DNA of 30,400 nt from a virus. Every line of letters begins with the position of its first letter. The first letter of the stretch is position 1. Made by a program: the position numbers and the translations under genes. The stretch is taken from positions 1 to 30,400 of IMG/VR virus record IMGVR_UViG_3300036795_000338; one strand, 5' to 3'. The notes under the pieces were generated by a model. The model was given only the letters and a program-made list of their open reading frames with translations. It made no database searches and was not told the origin of the DNA. Positions 30,200 through 30,400 of this stretch are shown here, one piece after another.

Positions 30200-30400
30200 A
30201 TGACTGACTTGACTTTTGAGAACAACGAGTGGGTCGACCAGACCGTTCCCGAGAACACCGTCGTACTGGCCAGGCTGGAGAGCATCGAGCTCCACAAGTT
30301 CACCTGGCCGGACAAGCGGGGCGAGATCGACCCCGCGACAGGTGTCACCCGTATCCATGAGGGCTCGAACCTGGAGTGGTGGTGGGAGGTCATCGACTCG
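30200..30400 (+). CDS. Start of a gene of unknown function (partial)
   Basis: 67 codons are visible from ATG 30200, behind GGAAGAGA, and the frame runs off the right edge. The visible part is acidic (LTFENNEWVDQTVPEN) and then beta-like (TVVLARLESIELHKFTWPDK, RIHEGSNLEWWWEVID). It follows a Sak4-like ATPase; in this position phages often carry a single-strand DNA-binding protein, but too little is visible to say. No motif was recognised. Confidence 0.7.
   Translation, partial: MTDLTFENNEWVDQTVPENTVVLARLESIELHKFTWPDKRGEIDPATGVTRIHEGSNLEWWWEVIDS

Overview
This window is part of the genome of a high-GC, tailed double-stranded DNA phage (or prophage) with a long, non-contractile tail, most likely infecting an actinobacterium. 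Reasons: nearly every convincing gene lies on the + strand in tightly packed, often overlapping (ATGA/GTGA) order; GTG and TTG starts are common; third codon positions are mostly G or C; the order head-tail connectors, tail tube, frameshifted tail assembly chaperone, tape measure, tail tip and fibres, lysis, recombination/replication is the standard siphovirus order. No sheath, integrase, repressor, tRNA or CRISPR array was seen. The endolysin has no accompanying LysB-like esterase in the window, so a host with a mycolic-acid outer layer is not indicated.

Layout. 1-1970: end of an unrecognised beta-rich protein and an Ala-rich protein. 2006-4577: neck genes (connector, closure, tail terminator and two less certain proteins). 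4639-5907: major tail protein, followed by a strong hairpin. 6056-7140: tail assembly chaperones G and G-T, joined by a -1 slip on AAAAAAC. 7143-12551: an 1802-residue tape measure protein. 12555-21437: tail-tip and receptor-binding proteins, with triplicated beta domains, a pair of paralogous 130-residue proteins, a hub with an inserted discoidin-like domain, an Asp-box propeller and a PKD-tailed protein. 21527-23665: lysis region (membrane protein, a disturbed membrane gene, endolysin, signal-peptide holin), closed by a terminator at 23686-23721. 23850-24399: a promoter candidate and two small genes. 24400-24640: a highly folded non-coding stretch ending in a terminator-like structure. 24651-30400: an HNH endonuclease, a RecB/Cas4-type Fe-S nuclease interrupted at its catalytic lysine by a class 3 intein with its own LAGLIDADG endonuclease, a BCS1-like AAA ATPase, a Sak4-like P-loop ATPase with a long disordered linker, and the start of one more gene.

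How it works together: the first 21 kb builds and tips the tail, the lysis cassette frees the virions, and the last 6 kb looks like a DNA recombination/replication module colonised by two independent homing endonucleases. The points most worth a second look are the class 3 intein placed exactly in the nuclease active site, the BCS1-like ATPase in a phage recombination operon, the disturbed segment at 21.9-22.3 kb that reads best on the opposite strand, and the folded RNA-like region before the HNH gene.
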